Shown: positions 31,829 to 39,203 of the stretch, piece by piece
Layout: every line of letters starts with the position of its first letter
Numbering within the stretch: position 1 is the stretch's first letter
Origin: Bradyrhizobiaceae bacterium
Lineage (GTDB): Bacteria > Pseudomonadota > Alphaproteobacteria > Rhizobiales > Xanthobacteraceae
Assembly (NCBI GenBank): GCA_003963435.1
Contig: RXJC01000518.1
Coordinates: 1 to 39,203 of the forward strand
DNA: 39,203 nucleotides
Reading direction: 5' to 3'
Position numbers and translations under genes: made by a program
The notes under the pieces: generated by a model
What the model saw: only the letters and a program-made list of their open reading frames with translations
Databases searched by the model: none
What the model was told of the DNA's origin: nothing

Positions 31829-32596
31829 CTAAGTTCGGACCGCCCGGATCGGCTTGGAGCCGGCCGCGCGTAATTCGGCAGCGATTTCAGTGTTCAGGAC
31901 CTGTTCCAGGCGGGTCAGGACCCGGGCGATCGGGGCAGCGTCGGTGACCCGGTGATCCCAGCGGATCACGACGTGGATGGTCTGGTCGGGCTCGACGACC
32001 CCGTAGCTGACGATGAATGGGCCCGGCGTGACCGGATGGAGCTCGCCGCCGCCATAGGCGGCCACCGAGCTGACCGCGAAGCTGCCGAACCAATTGCCGC
32101 GCTGCCGGCCGAAATTGAGGCCGATCGCCCAGGACAGGCGCCGCAGCGGCCACGGCAGCCGGGTGGCCCGCATGATCTTGCGGAACATCGGGACGTCCTC
32201 GAGTGGCGCCGTCTTGCCGCGCCGGATCTCGGCATCAACTGCAGCCAGCGCCATCGCCTCGGGGGCCGCGATTCGCTGCGGCATCACGCATTCCTCGCCG
32301 GCCTCGACCCGGGCGATGGCCACCAGCGCCACGCTCTTGGGCAGCTCATAGAGCATGGGACGGGGCCATTTGGCGTAGACGGTGCGCAGGATCGGCTCAT
32401 CCCTGGCGACGAGGGCAAAGGCCTTGACGAAAATCGCGGCCCAGCCGGCGGGCGCCATTGCGCCTGCGCGGGCCTCCAGCAAAGGGCGAATGTTGAGCGA
32501 CCGGGAGAGCGAGACGAACGGCACGTCCATCGAGGCGTGCATGAGGTCGCAAATCAGCCGCCGCGGCAGCGAAATGTTCTTGGGTTTCCCGCGCAT
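31829..32596 (-). CDS. Orphan 2-oxoacid dehydrogenase E2-like acyltransferase domain
   Basis: A 255-residue protein resembling only the catalytic domain of dihydrolipoamide acyltransferases (chloramphenicol acetyltransferase fold). The C-terminal motif IRWDHRVTDAAPIARVL keeps the His215 and Asp219 pair of the DHRxxDG signature, with Gly replaced by Ala. The segment FAVSSVAAYGGGELHPVTPGPFIVSYG also matches. There is no lipoyl or E1/E3-binding domain, and no dehydrogenase genes lie nearby, so it is not a normal E2. It could acylate a small molecule or bind CoA. It begins with ATG and is upstream of rpsD on the same strand with its own end structure. Confidence 0.8.
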   Translation of the reverse strand: MRGKPKNISLPRRLICDLMHASMDVPFVSLSRSLNIRPLLEARAGAMAPAGWAAIFVKAFALVARDEPILRTVYAKWPRPMLYELPKSVALVAIARVEAGEECVMPQRIAAPEAMALAAVDAEIRRGKTAPLEDVPMFRKIMRATRLPWPLRRLSWAIGLNFGRQRGNWFGSFAVSSVAAYGGGELHPVTPGPFIVSYGVVEPDQTIHVVIRWDHRVTDAAPIARVLTRLEQVLNTEIAAELRAAGSKPIRAVRT

Positions 32597-32734
32597 CGCT
32601 TTCCGGTTCCCGCGGATTAAAATTCAGGCGGCCGGCGGCTGTCCCGCCCACCGCCTGCTCTAGCACGAACCAACCCGGTTGGGGCCAGTCGGTTCAGTTC
32701 CTGGCGGCGATAGCGGGCGGCGTCTCTCAAAAAT

Positions 32735-32762
32735 TAAAATATTATTCATTTTCAATATTTTA
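32735..32762. other. AT-rich inverted repeat
   Basis: Arms TAAAATATT and AATATTTTA (nine bases each, perfect) flank a ten-base A/T-rich spacer. It sits in an AT-rich island of about 45 bases (32728-32771) between the aldolase gene's end and the E2-like gene. It stands out strongly from the GC-rich surroundings. It could be a regulator site or promoter for the E2-like gene. Confidence 0.55.
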
Positions 32763-32793
32763 TCTCATTTTCCCACGTATTGTCAGGGCCCGC

Positions 32794-33567
32794 TCAGCGC
32801 CGGATGCCATCGAACGCCGCCATGATGCCGCGCTGGAATAGCGACCAGTCGAAGCCGAGCGCGATGGCGCGGTAGCCGCGGTCGACCAGGGCGTTGGCCT
32901 GGTCGGCGGTGCGGGCGACGCCGCCGATCGGCACGCCGCTTCTGAGGATACCGGCCTCGGCGCGCGCGACCAGCGCCAGCAGCTCGGGATCGTCCATCTG
33001 GCCGCGTTTGTTGATGGACGTGGCGAGGTCACCGGGCCCGATGACAGCAACGTCGATGCCCGGCGTCGCCATGATCTCGTCGATGCGGTTGACGGCCTCG
33101 ACATGCTCGATGGTGACCATGCAGATCATCTCGTCGTCGGCGCTGGCCATATAGTCCGGCATCGACTGGCCCCAGCGGAACGGCGCGTGGAACGGGCCCC
33201 AGAGCCGGTCGCCGCGCGGCGGATAGCGCACGCTGCGCACGGCTTTCTCCGCTTCGGCCCGGTTCGTGATCATCGGAAAGTTGATGCCGAAGGCGCCGAT
33301 GTCCATCGGGGCCTTCGCAAGCCACGGCTCGTTCGCTGCGATCCGCACCAGGGGCGTGCACGGCGTGCCCGTGGTCGCGGCGATCATCGCGTGGGCTTCG
33401 GTGAGCCCGATCGGGCCATGTTCGAGGTCGACGATGATCCAGTCGAGCGAGCGCGCCATGATCTGCACCAGCTGCACGCTCGGGATGGTCGCGATGGCGC
33501 CGAAGGCGGGGCGCCCCTCGCGCCAGAGCTGGCGGAGGCGGTTGAGCGGCGGGGTCTGGACCGGCAT
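32794..33567 (-). CDS. HpcH/HpaI-family aldolase
   Basis: A 257-residue class II (metal-dependent) aldolase of the HpaI type, which splits 4-hydroxy-2-oxo acids to pyruvate and an aldehyde. It includes FGAIATIPSVQLVQIMAR, DWIIVDLEHGPIGL (metal and base residues), PLVRIAANEPW, GINFPMITNRAEAEKAV, MVTIEHVEAVNRIDEI and VAVIGPGDLATSI. Length and motifs are complete. The start is the ATG at 33565-33567. murI lies 61 bases upstream on the same strand, so they may share a transcript, but there is no pathway link. The precise substrate cannot be told. Confidence 0.92.
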   Translation of the reverse strand: MPVQTPPLNRLRQLWREGRPAFGAIATIPSVQLVQIMARSLDWIIVDLEHGPIGLTEAHAMIAATTGTPCTPLVRIAANEPWLAKAPMDIGAFGINFPMITNRAEAEKAVRSVRYPPRGDRLWGPFHAPFRWGQSMPDYMASADDEMICMVTIEHVEAVNRIDEIMATPGIDVAVIGPGDLATSINKRGQMDDPELLALVARAEAGILRSGVPIGGVARTADQANALVDRGYRAIALGFDWSLFQRGIMAAFDGIRR

Positions 33568-33628
33568 GGAAGAGCCTGCGGCTGGGTGACGACGGCAAAA
33601 CCTAGCAGCGCCATGCCGCGGCGCAAAG

Positions 33629-34426
33629 TCAGGCCAGCGCGCGACCGCCGAAGAACGGCGTCAGCATGGCCGAAAGGCCATGCACGCGGTTCGAGGTGAA
33701 GATCATCTCGGCGCCGGCCTGCGCGATGTCGCGGCTAGGCGCACCCAGCAGGTCCGAGACCCGGCGGGCGATCGCCGGCGCCGGATCGATCCAGTCGACC
33801 GGCCAGGGCGCCAGCCGCTTCAGCCGGTCGAGCAGCAGCGGATAATGGGTGCAGGCGAGCACGATGGTGTCGGTGCGCGCGCCGGCGTCCTCGGTATCGC
33901 CGACGAAGCAGGGGGCGAGCTCGGCAAGGATGTCGTCGTCGCTGACGGAAGCTCCGCCAAGCGCGGCCTCGGCGAGCGAGGCGAGCTCGGGCGAGCCGAC
34001 CAGCGTCACCTCACAGCCTTGCGCGAAATCTCGGATCAGCGCCTTGGTGTATTCGCGTTTGACCGTGCCCTTGGTGCCGAGCACCGAGACGCGGCGGGTC
34101 CGCGACTGCGCGCAAGCCGGCTTGATCGCCGGCACAGTGCCGACGAAAGGCACGGAATAGGCGGCGCGCAGGTGCGACAGGACCAGGGTGGACGCCGTGT
34201 TGCAGGCGATGACGACGATGTCAGGGTCATGCGTGCCGATCAGCTCCCCCATCAGCGGCACGACGCGGGCGATGATCTCGTCCTCGCCATGGTGGCCGTA
34301 GGGGAAGAAGGCGTCGTCGGCGACGTAGACGTAATGGGCGTCGGCGCGCGCGGCCACGACCTCACGCAGCACCGTGAGCCCGCCAAGGCCGGAATCAAAC
34401 ACCAGGATCGTCGGAGAATGGGTCAC
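33629..34426 (-). CDS. murI: Glutamate racemase
   Basis: A 265-residue glutamate racemase. It makes D-glutamate for peptidoglycan by a two-base mechanism in the cytoplasm. The N-terminal [15 protein letters not shown] holds the first Asp/Ser. The catalytic cysteines are Cys75 (VIACNTAST) and Cys192 (LACTHYPLL). Length is typical. The start codon is GTG at 34424-34426 with AAGGTGA close upstream. It is divergent from the glutathione transferase gene. It is essential in most bacteria, so it is probably expressed constitutively. Confidence 0.96.
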   Translation of the reverse strand: MTHSPTILVFDSGLGGLTVLREVVAARADAHYVYVADDAFFPYGHHGEDEIIARVVPLMGELIGTHDPDIVVIACNTASTLVLSHLRAAYSVPFVGTVPAIKPACAQSRTRRVSVLGTKGTVKREYTKALIRDFAQGCEVTLVGSPELASLAEAALGGASVSDDDILAELAPCFVGDTEDAGARTDTIVLACTHYPLLLDRLKRLAPWPVDWIDPAPAIARRVSDLLGAPSRDIAQAGAEMIFTSNRVHGLSAMLTPFFGGRALA

Positions 34427-34447
34427 GTGGTCACCTTAGGGCGCCAT

Positions 34448-34604
34448 GGTTACCATTCGGTTTTTGGGGCGGTTTTGCGGCGGGGGTAACCAGAGCACGT
34501 TCATTTGCTTGTTGCCCAATGCAATCCGCAAAATCCCGGAGAAGGGGGACCAGCGGCGCGCATCTTCTTTGGGCCAAAAGGGTAAGATGCCCCGCCGCTG
34601 GTCC
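34448..34604. repeat. Two inverted repeats in the leader of the GST gene
   Basis: The first has arms GGTTACC (34448-34454) and GGTAACC (34485-34491). The second is long: GGACCAGCGGCG and GCATCTT (34547-34566) pair with AAGATGC and CGCCGCTGGTCC (34584-34604), with a small bulge. Both lie in the 202 bases between murI and the GST start. They could be an mRNA leader structure or operator sites. Confidence 0.5.
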
Positions 34605-34628
34605 AATTCGCGCTCGCAGGAGATCCTC

Positions 34629-35270
34629 ATGCTCACCGTCCATCATCTCGGCAAGTCGCAGTCGGAGCGTATCGTCTGGCTGTGCGAGGAGCTGGCGATT
34701 CCTTACGAGCTGAAGCGCTACGCCCGCGACCCCGTCACCATGCTGGCGCCGGCCGAGTACAAGGCGCTGCATCCGGCCGGCACGGCCCCGGTCATCACCG
34801 ACGGCGAGCTGGTGCTTGCGGAATCCGGCGCCGTCGTCGACTACATCGTTGCCAAATACGGTAATGGCCGGCTCGTGCTCGGCCCCAATGATCCAGCCTT
34901 CGCGCAGTTTCTGTATTGGCTTCATTTCGCCAACGGCACACTGCAACCCGGCATGGGGCGGATGATGATCCTGGGCCGGCTCGATCTCGCCAAGGACAAT
35001 CCGACCCTGCGCGCGATGAAGGGCCGCCTCGATCGCGCTTACGACCTTCTCGACGCCAGGCTTCGCGACGTCGAATATCTGGCGGGCAGTGCCTTCACCA
35101 CCGCCGATATCATGACGGTGTTCTCGCTCACCACGATGCGCTACTTCCAGCCCTATGATCTCCAGCGCTGTCCGAACGTGGTTAAATATCTCGGCCGCAT
35201 CGGCAGCCGTCCGGCCTACCGGCGCGCGATGGAGAAAGGCGATCCGGGCATGGCGCTGCTGCTGAACTGA
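34629..35270 (+). CDS. Glutathione S-transferase family protein
   Basis: A 213-residue GST of the bacterial beta/theta-like type. The thioredoxin-like N-terminal domain includes LTVHHLGKSQSERIVWLCEELAIPYEL and the glutathione-binding GTAPVITDGELVLAESGAVVDYI (cis-Pro and Ser). The all-helical C-terminal domain has AFTTADIMTVFSL as its capping motif. The candidate N-terminal catalytic residue is Ser11 or Ser13 (GKSQS); no Cys or Tyr is in place. GGAG lies six bases before the ATG at 34629, which is preferred over longer readings that translate the leader repeats. It is divergent from murI. The substrate is unknown. Confidence 0.92.
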   Translation: MLTVHHLGKSQSERIVWLCEELAIPYELKRYARDPVTMLAPAEYKALHPAGTAPVITDGELVLAESGAVVDYIVAKYGNGRLVLGPNDPAFAQFLYWLHFANGTLQPGMGRMMILGRLDLAKDNPTLRAMKGRLDRAYDLLDARLRDVEYLAGSAFTTADIMTVFSLTTMRYFQPYDLQRCPNVVKYLGRIGSRPAYRRAMEKGDPGMALLLN

Positions 35271-35277
35271 GCGGGCG

Positions 35278-36084
35278 TCACGCGATCTTGTTGGTGGTCG
35301 CCGCCTGCGCCGTGGCCAGCTGCTTCTGCAGGCGATCGATGTTCTGCAGCAGGCGCTGGCTGGTCAGCACCAGGAAGTAATAGCCGAACTGCGGATCCTG
35401 GAAGTAGATCTCCAGCAGGCGGTCGTAGGTGATCGTCAGCACCTGGCCGTCCTCGATGCATTCGATCGTTCCGGTGCGGCGGTTGTCAGGCGTCAGGAAG
35501 CCGAGCTCGCCCATCAGTGCGCCCGGCCCGATCTCGACGTTGATCTCCTTGACCAGGAACTTGCCGGTGACCGTGAGCAGCATCTCCTTGGCGGGGTCGC
35601 CCAGCTTGAACAGCGTGTCGCCGCGGCGATACTTGCGCTCGGTCATGAACGGCTTGAGCCATTCGATGGACATGTCGCCCTCGGCCGCATGGCGCGCCTT
35701 CTTGACCAGCTTGAGCATCTGCCGCAGGCGCAGGGCGTTGATCGGAACCATCAGCAGATAGAGCAGGAACGTTGCGACGTTGGCGGAGAGCGCGCCGAAG
35801 ATGGCAAAGAACGCGCAGCCGATCATGTTGGCGACGCGCAGCGGCACCATCGTCCGCATCAAGAGGGTGGCGACGAAGAAGACCGCCCCCACCACGGCGA
35901 ACAGATTGGCGAGCGTGATGTTGTGGACGAAGATCTCCAGCAGCCGGTTGAAGATCGCGTCCCAGGTGACGTCGTTGGGATCGAGGCCCATCTGCACCAG
36001 GATCTTTGCGATCCTGAGATTGTCCGTGGCCGCGTCGAGAATGCGGTCGAGGATCGAGGAAATGTCTGCGCTGCCGGACGGCAT
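35278..36084 (-). CDS. Membrane-anchored cyclic-nucleotide-binding (CRP-like) protein
   Basis: A 268-residue protein with an N-terminal amphipathic stretch (SADISSILDRILDAATDNL). Two to three membrane helices follow (about 55-75, 80-118: NLFAVVGAVFFVATLLM; GCAFFAIFGALSANVATFLLYLLM). The C-terminal cyclic-nucleotide-binding domain is at about 145-245 (YRRGDTLFKLGDPAKEMLLTVTGKFLV; GPGALMGELGFLTPDNRRTGTIECIEDGQV). The phosphate-binding cassette GALMGELGFLTPDNRRT keeps Gly-Glu and Arg. No helix-turn-helix follows, so it is a sensor and not a CRP regulator; no pore signature is seen either. It is convergent with the GST gene (seven-base gap). Function unknown. Confidence 0.85.
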   Translation of the reverse strand: MPSGSADISSILDRILDAATDNLRIAKILVQMGLDPNDVTWDAIFNRLLEIFVHNITLANLFAVVGAVFFVATLLMRTMVPLRVANMIGCAFFAIFGALSANVATFLLYLLMVPINALRLRQMLKLVKKARHAAEGDMSIEWLKPFMTERKYRRGDTLFKLGDPAKEMLLTVTGKFLVKEINVEIGPGALMGELGFLTPDNRRTGTIECIEDGQVLTITYDRLLEIYFQDPQFGYYFLVLTSQRLLQNIDRLQKQLATAQAATTNKIA

Positions 36085-36339
36085 GGTACGAACCCCGCGT
36101 AAGGCCTTCAGTCCTGGTCGGTATTGGTATAGCCGAAATCGAATGACGACCGCTTGAATGACGCTTTCGGCCGTCAGGCTGCAAGAGGCAAATTTTAGCC
36201 TGATCGGGCGTTTCGGCAATTGCCCGTTGGTTGTGCGTGCGACCTTGGCCTGGGTCGTGATTCGGAGCTTGCGGAGGGCTTCGGTGCGCCGAATGGGGCC
36301 TTCATGTCCCGGCGTCCGGGCGCGCGGCCGATCGTCGCC

Positions 36340-37422
36340 TTACGGCTTGGCGGCGGGCTGCAGCACCCGCTTTTCGACGAGGTCGAGGTGCCCGGGAAGC
36401 GAGCCGGCACGCAGCATCATGGCGACGCTGCTTGCTTCCTCCAGGGTGAAATTGCCGGAGATCTGACCCGAGCCGCCGGTGATGGGCTCGCGGATCACGG
36501 GGGCGGAGATCACCTTGTCGTCGAGCACGATGGCGAAGGGCCTCCCGACGTTCTCTGCGGTGACGTGGGCGAAGCGTCGCGTGCCGCGCCCGTTGAAGCG
36601 GAACGAGGCGACCGGTTCCTTCGTGCCGGCCGCAAAGATCGGCGCCGCATAGCTGATGTCGTCGCCCTCGAGCACGCTGTCCTTGGCCACCAGATAGGGA
36701 ATCTTGTCCTTGAAGCCGAGCAGGACTTCGGTGCCTTCGGGCGGGCTGCCGGATTGCGCCTGCGCGCCCGGCATCGAAACGTCCACGAGGCGGAAGCTGA
36801 CCTTGACCTTTCGGGCAAAGATTGCGGCCACTCGCTCAGGGTCCATTTCGCCCGGAACGAAGATCCGGAGGCGGTCGGTGCCGTCGGGCTGGACGCTGGC
36901 GAGCTTGATGCCGGAATCCTTGAGGCGCTGCTCGACCATGTCGATGCTATCATCGACGAGCTCGCGCAGCCGCGCCGTGGACGCAGCCTCGGTCGGTGCC
37001 AGCCGGACCAGTCCGTCGCCGCGATCTGTCACGCTGAGCGCATGCGACGGCAATCCTTCCGCGGCCGACGCGAGCTTGCGCGCGAGCTGCTCGCGCGCCT
37101 TGGCGTCTGCGATCTTCAGTTCGACGCCGCCGTCGCGGATCGCAAGGCCGGAAAAGGCGATCTTGTCCTCGCGCAGGATCTTGTAGACGTCGTCACGCAA
37201 ATCCGCGCCGACGGTCTCACGCAGGCCGTCGCTGTCGACCCTGTAGACGATGCGCGAGCCGCCGAGCTTTTCCATCTTGTCGACGACGAAGGCCGCGATC
37301 CTGGCGCGCATCTTGTCGAGCTGGCTGTCCTCGGCGCGCGCGGCGAGGGGGTGAGCGATCACGGCTGCCACGGCGAGCGTGACGATCAGCGCAATATTGT
37401 GGTTTCGCCGGTGCCTCGTCAT
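36340..37422 (-). CDS. SecD P1-like secreted protein
   Basis: A 360-residue exported protein. The signal peptide (about 1-30: NIALIVTLAVAAVIAHPLAARA) is followed by the periplasmic P1 region of SecD. It ends FAIVLDDKVISAPVIREPITGGSGQISGNFTLEEA and then LRAGSLPGHLDLVEKRVLQP, which in true SecD leads straight into the second membrane segment. Here the protein stops, with none of the RND-type helices. It is therefore a stand-alone, periplasmic SecD-head relative. It may bind unfolded secreted proteins or act as a regulator. GAGGTGATCA lies before the ATG. The gene ends 255 bases upstream of the cyclic-nucleotide-binding gene on the same strand. Role unknown. Confidence 0.8.
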   Translation of the reverse strand: MTRHRRNHNIALIVTLAVAAVIAHPLAARAEDSQLDKMRARIAAFVVDKMEKLGGSRIVYRVDSDGLRETVGADLRDDVYKILREDKIAFSGLAIRDGGVELKIADAKAREQLARKLASAAEGLPSHALSVTDRGDGLVRLAPTEAASTARLRELVDDSIDMVEQRLKDSGIKLASVQPDGTDRLRIFVPGEMDPERVAAIFARKVKVSFRLVDVSMPGAQAQSGSPPEGTEVLLGFKDKIPYLVAKDSVLEGDDISYAAPIFAAGTKEPVASFRFNGRGTRRFAHVTAENVGRPFAIVLDDKVISAPVIREPITGGSGQISGNFTLEEASSVAMMLRAGSLPGHLDLVEKRVLQPAAKP

Positions 37423-37670
37423 TGATCACCTCGTGTCTTGCGGCAGGACGCTGACAGGCGAATCCGATGCCAGTTCTTGGTCCCCGGACCAGGCGAGGAG
37501 GTTCAAAGGGCTCCCAGGCGCGTTCGATCGCCGCGGCCGCTGGGCCATGGACGAACGCGCAATCATCCATCATTCTGTCGGCGCCCGACGCCATTGGTCG
37601 GGCCCTTGCCGATCCAAAATGTCAAAAGACAGGGCGGCCTGGACTTGCATCAGAGGGAGGACGGAATTCC

Positions 37671-39203
37671 ATGGCGGGCATCCACGCGCTCGATCGGCTC
37701 ATCGGCAACGACTATCCGGAACTGTTGACGGACGCGGAAGTCCGCGCGTTCGAGCAGGTCCCTTACGCCGAACGCGTTGCGGCAGAGAGCACCTTTGACG
37801 CCATCAAGCTGGGTGCGGCACTCAACCCCGACGCAGCCGCGATCCAGTTTCTGCAGAACGCCGATCCCGCCGACACGCCGCAGGTCGTCACCTACAGCGA
37901 CTTCATCGCGCGCGTCACGCAAGCCGCCAACTTGTTTCACGCGCTCGGCGCGGAGAAGGGCGACGTCATCAGCTTCATGCTGCCGCTGGTGCCCGACGCG
38001 TTCGTGACGCTGTTCGGCGCCGAGGCCGCGGGAATCGCCAATCCCGTCAATCCGCTGCTCGAGCCGCACCAGATCGCGGAGATCCTGGAGGCTGCGAACA
38101 CCAAGATCCTGGTGGCGCTCGGGCCGCTGCCCGGCACCGATATCTGGCAGAAGGTCGAGCAGATCCGCCCGCAGCTCAAGCACCTCAAGGCGATCGTGCA
38201 GGTGTTCGGCGGCGGCGATCCGGACAAGGGCATCTTCGCCTTTGGCGACCTGATCAAGCAGCAGCCGTCGGACCGGCTTGTCAGCGGGCGCAAGATTTCG
38301 GGCAGCGACATCGCCGCCTATTTCCACACCGGCGGGACCACCGGCACGCCGAAGCTGGTGCGGCACACCCATGCCAACCAGGTCTATCAGGCCTGGGCGC
38401 TCAACCTGCTGCTGAAGGGGAAGCCCGGCGCCAACCTGCTGTTCGGCATGCCGCTGTTTCACGTCGGGGGATCGCTGACGCAGGTGCTGACGACGCTGTC
38501 GAGCGGGAGCTCGCTGGTCGTGCTGTCGCCGAGCGGCTGGCGCAATCCGAATGCGGTGAAGAACATCTGGGGACTGGTCGAGCGCTTCAAGCCCGAGGCG
38601 CTGTCGAGCGTGCCGACGGTGCTGGCTGCGACACTCGGAGTGCCGACCGGCAATGCCGACATCTCCAGCCTGAAATATGCCGCCGGCGGCGGCTCGGCGA
38701 TCCCGGTCGCGGTCGGCTCGGCGATCCAGGACAAGCTGAAGCTGCCGGTGATCGAGGTCTACGGCATGACCGAGACCTCGAGCGTGCACACGCTCGCCTA
38801 TCCGGGGCGGCCGATCCGGCTCGGCTCGGTCGGCTTGCCGATGCCCTACGCGCGCGTGCGCATCGTGCAGCTCGACGCCGACGGCCGCCTGATCCGCGAT
38901 TGCAAGCCGGATGAGATCGGCGTCGTGATCATGGCCGGCCCCGGCGTGTTCGGCGGCTACCTCAACGACGAGCACAACAAGGGCGCCTTCGTCGACGAAG
39001 TCTGGGTCAATTCCGGCGATCTCGGCCGGCTCGACGCCGACGGCTATCTCTGGATCACCGGTCGTGCCAAGGACCTCGTGATCCGCGGCGGTCACAACAT
39101 CGACCCGGCGCCGATCGAGGAGATCATGTTCCGCCATCCCGCGGTCGGCTTCGCCGCCGTGGTCGGCCAGCCCGACGCCTATGCCGGCGAATTGCCGGTG
39201 GGA
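37671..39203 (+). CDS. Acyl-CoA synthetase (AMP-binding enzyme), C-terminus outside window
   Basis: The 511 visible codons form the large N-terminal domain of an ANL-superfamily adenylating enzyme, which activates a carboxylic acid as acyl-AMP and then acyl-CoA. The P-loop AAYFHTGGTTGTPKLVRHTH (A3), VIEVYGMTETSS (A5), NSGDLGRLDADGYLWITGRAKD (A7) and IRGGHNIDPAPIEE (A8) are all present. The sequence stops in the C-terminal domain, so about 100 or more residues, including the catalytic Lys, are missing. GAGGGAGGA lies before the ATG at 37671. It is divergent from the SecD-like gene. The acid cannot be predicted. Confidence 0.93.
   Translation, partial: MAGIHALDRLIGNDYPELLTDAEVRAFEQVPYAERVAAESTFDAIKLGAALNPDAAAIQFLQNADPADTPQVVTYSDFIARVTQAANLFHALGAEKGDVISFMLPLVPDAFVTLFGAEAAGIANPVNPLLEPHQIAEILEAANTKILVALGPLPGTDIWQKVEQIRPQLKHLKAIVQVFGGGDPDKGIFAFGDLIKQQPSDRLVSGRKISGSDIAAYFHTGGTTGTPKLVRHTHANQVYQAWALNLLLKGKPGANLLFGMPLFHVGGSLTQVLTTLSSGSSLVVLSPSGWRNPNAVKNIWGLVERFKPEALSSVPTVLAATLGVPTGNADISSLKYAAGGGSAIPVAVGSAIQDKLKLPVIEVYGMTETSSVHTLAYPGRPIRLGSVGLPMPYARVRIVQLDADGRLIRDCKPDEIGVVIMAGPGVFGGYLNDEHNKGAFVDEVWVNSGDLGRLDADGYLWITGRAKDLVIRGGHNIDPAPIEEIMFRHPAVGFAAVVGQPDAYAGELPVG

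Noticed and set aside
1..39203. CRISPR array, tRNA genes, prophage or insertion-sequence transposase
   Set aside because: No regularly spaced repeats, cloverleaf-like sequences or transposase/integrase motifs were seen on either strand; the palindromes are small non-coding repeats.

Overview
The window looks like chromosome of an alphaproteobacterium, most likely Bradyrhizobium or a close relative. The evidence is the high G+C content, a stand-alone F1-ATPase inhibitor zeta subunit, a purC/purS/purQ/purL set of alphaproteobacterial type, a candidate EcfG (general stress sigma) promoter, and many dispersed palindromic repeats of the kind common in bradyrhizobia. There is no phage, transposase, CRISPR array or tRNA that I can support. 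The assignment comes from reading the sequence only; no database was searched.

Layout. (1) 1-2197, minus strand: a tightly overlapping operon of a MddA-like methyltransferase, a LuxR-type regulator and a quinone oxidoreductase (cut by the window edge). It is divergent from a SARP-type regulator fused to an alpha/beta hydrolase (2345-3886), which is followed by repeats and a stray copy of its own 3' end. (2) 4118-11564: a TetR regulator divergent from a seven-gene plus-strand cluster: OsmC-like protein, acyl-CoA-dehydrogenase-fold flavoprotein, tandem rhodanese, nitrate/cyanate-type ABC importer (binding protein, permease, ATPase) and cyanase. A sigma-54-type promoter overlaps a TetR-like operator in front of it. 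This is the most interesting part: it looks like a pathway that imports or generates cyanate from a sulfur/nitrogen compound and ends in NH3 and CO2. (3) 11640-19285: ATPase zeta subunit, then the de novo purine genes purC-purS, purQ and purL on the plus strand, separated by minus-strand corA, a DMT exporter and a hotdog thioesterase. (4) 19401-25982: an acyltransferase-3 membrane protein, a small DUF1328 protein with an EcfG-type promoter, DUF427, bolA-ltrA, minus-strand egtB-egtD (ergothioneine), and grxD with a macro-domain gene. (5) 26584-29137: two tandem, overlapping, secreted beta-lactamase-fold serine hydrolases. (6) 29246-34426, minus strand: threonine aldolase, a ParE-type toxin-antitoxin pair, rpsD, an orphan 2-oxoacid dehydrogenase E2-like catalytic domain, an HpaI-type aldolase and murI. 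(7) 34629-39203: a glutathione transferase, a membrane-anchored cyclic-nucleotide-binding protein, a soluble SecD-P1-like protein and the start of an acyl-CoA synthetase.

A recurring theme is thiol and sulfur chemistry (MddA, OsmC, rhodanese, EgtBD, BolA/monothiol glutaredoxin, GST), though only a few of these genes are plausibly co-regulated. At least six families of palindromic repeats sit between genes, several at convergent gene ends and one inside the cyanase operon.
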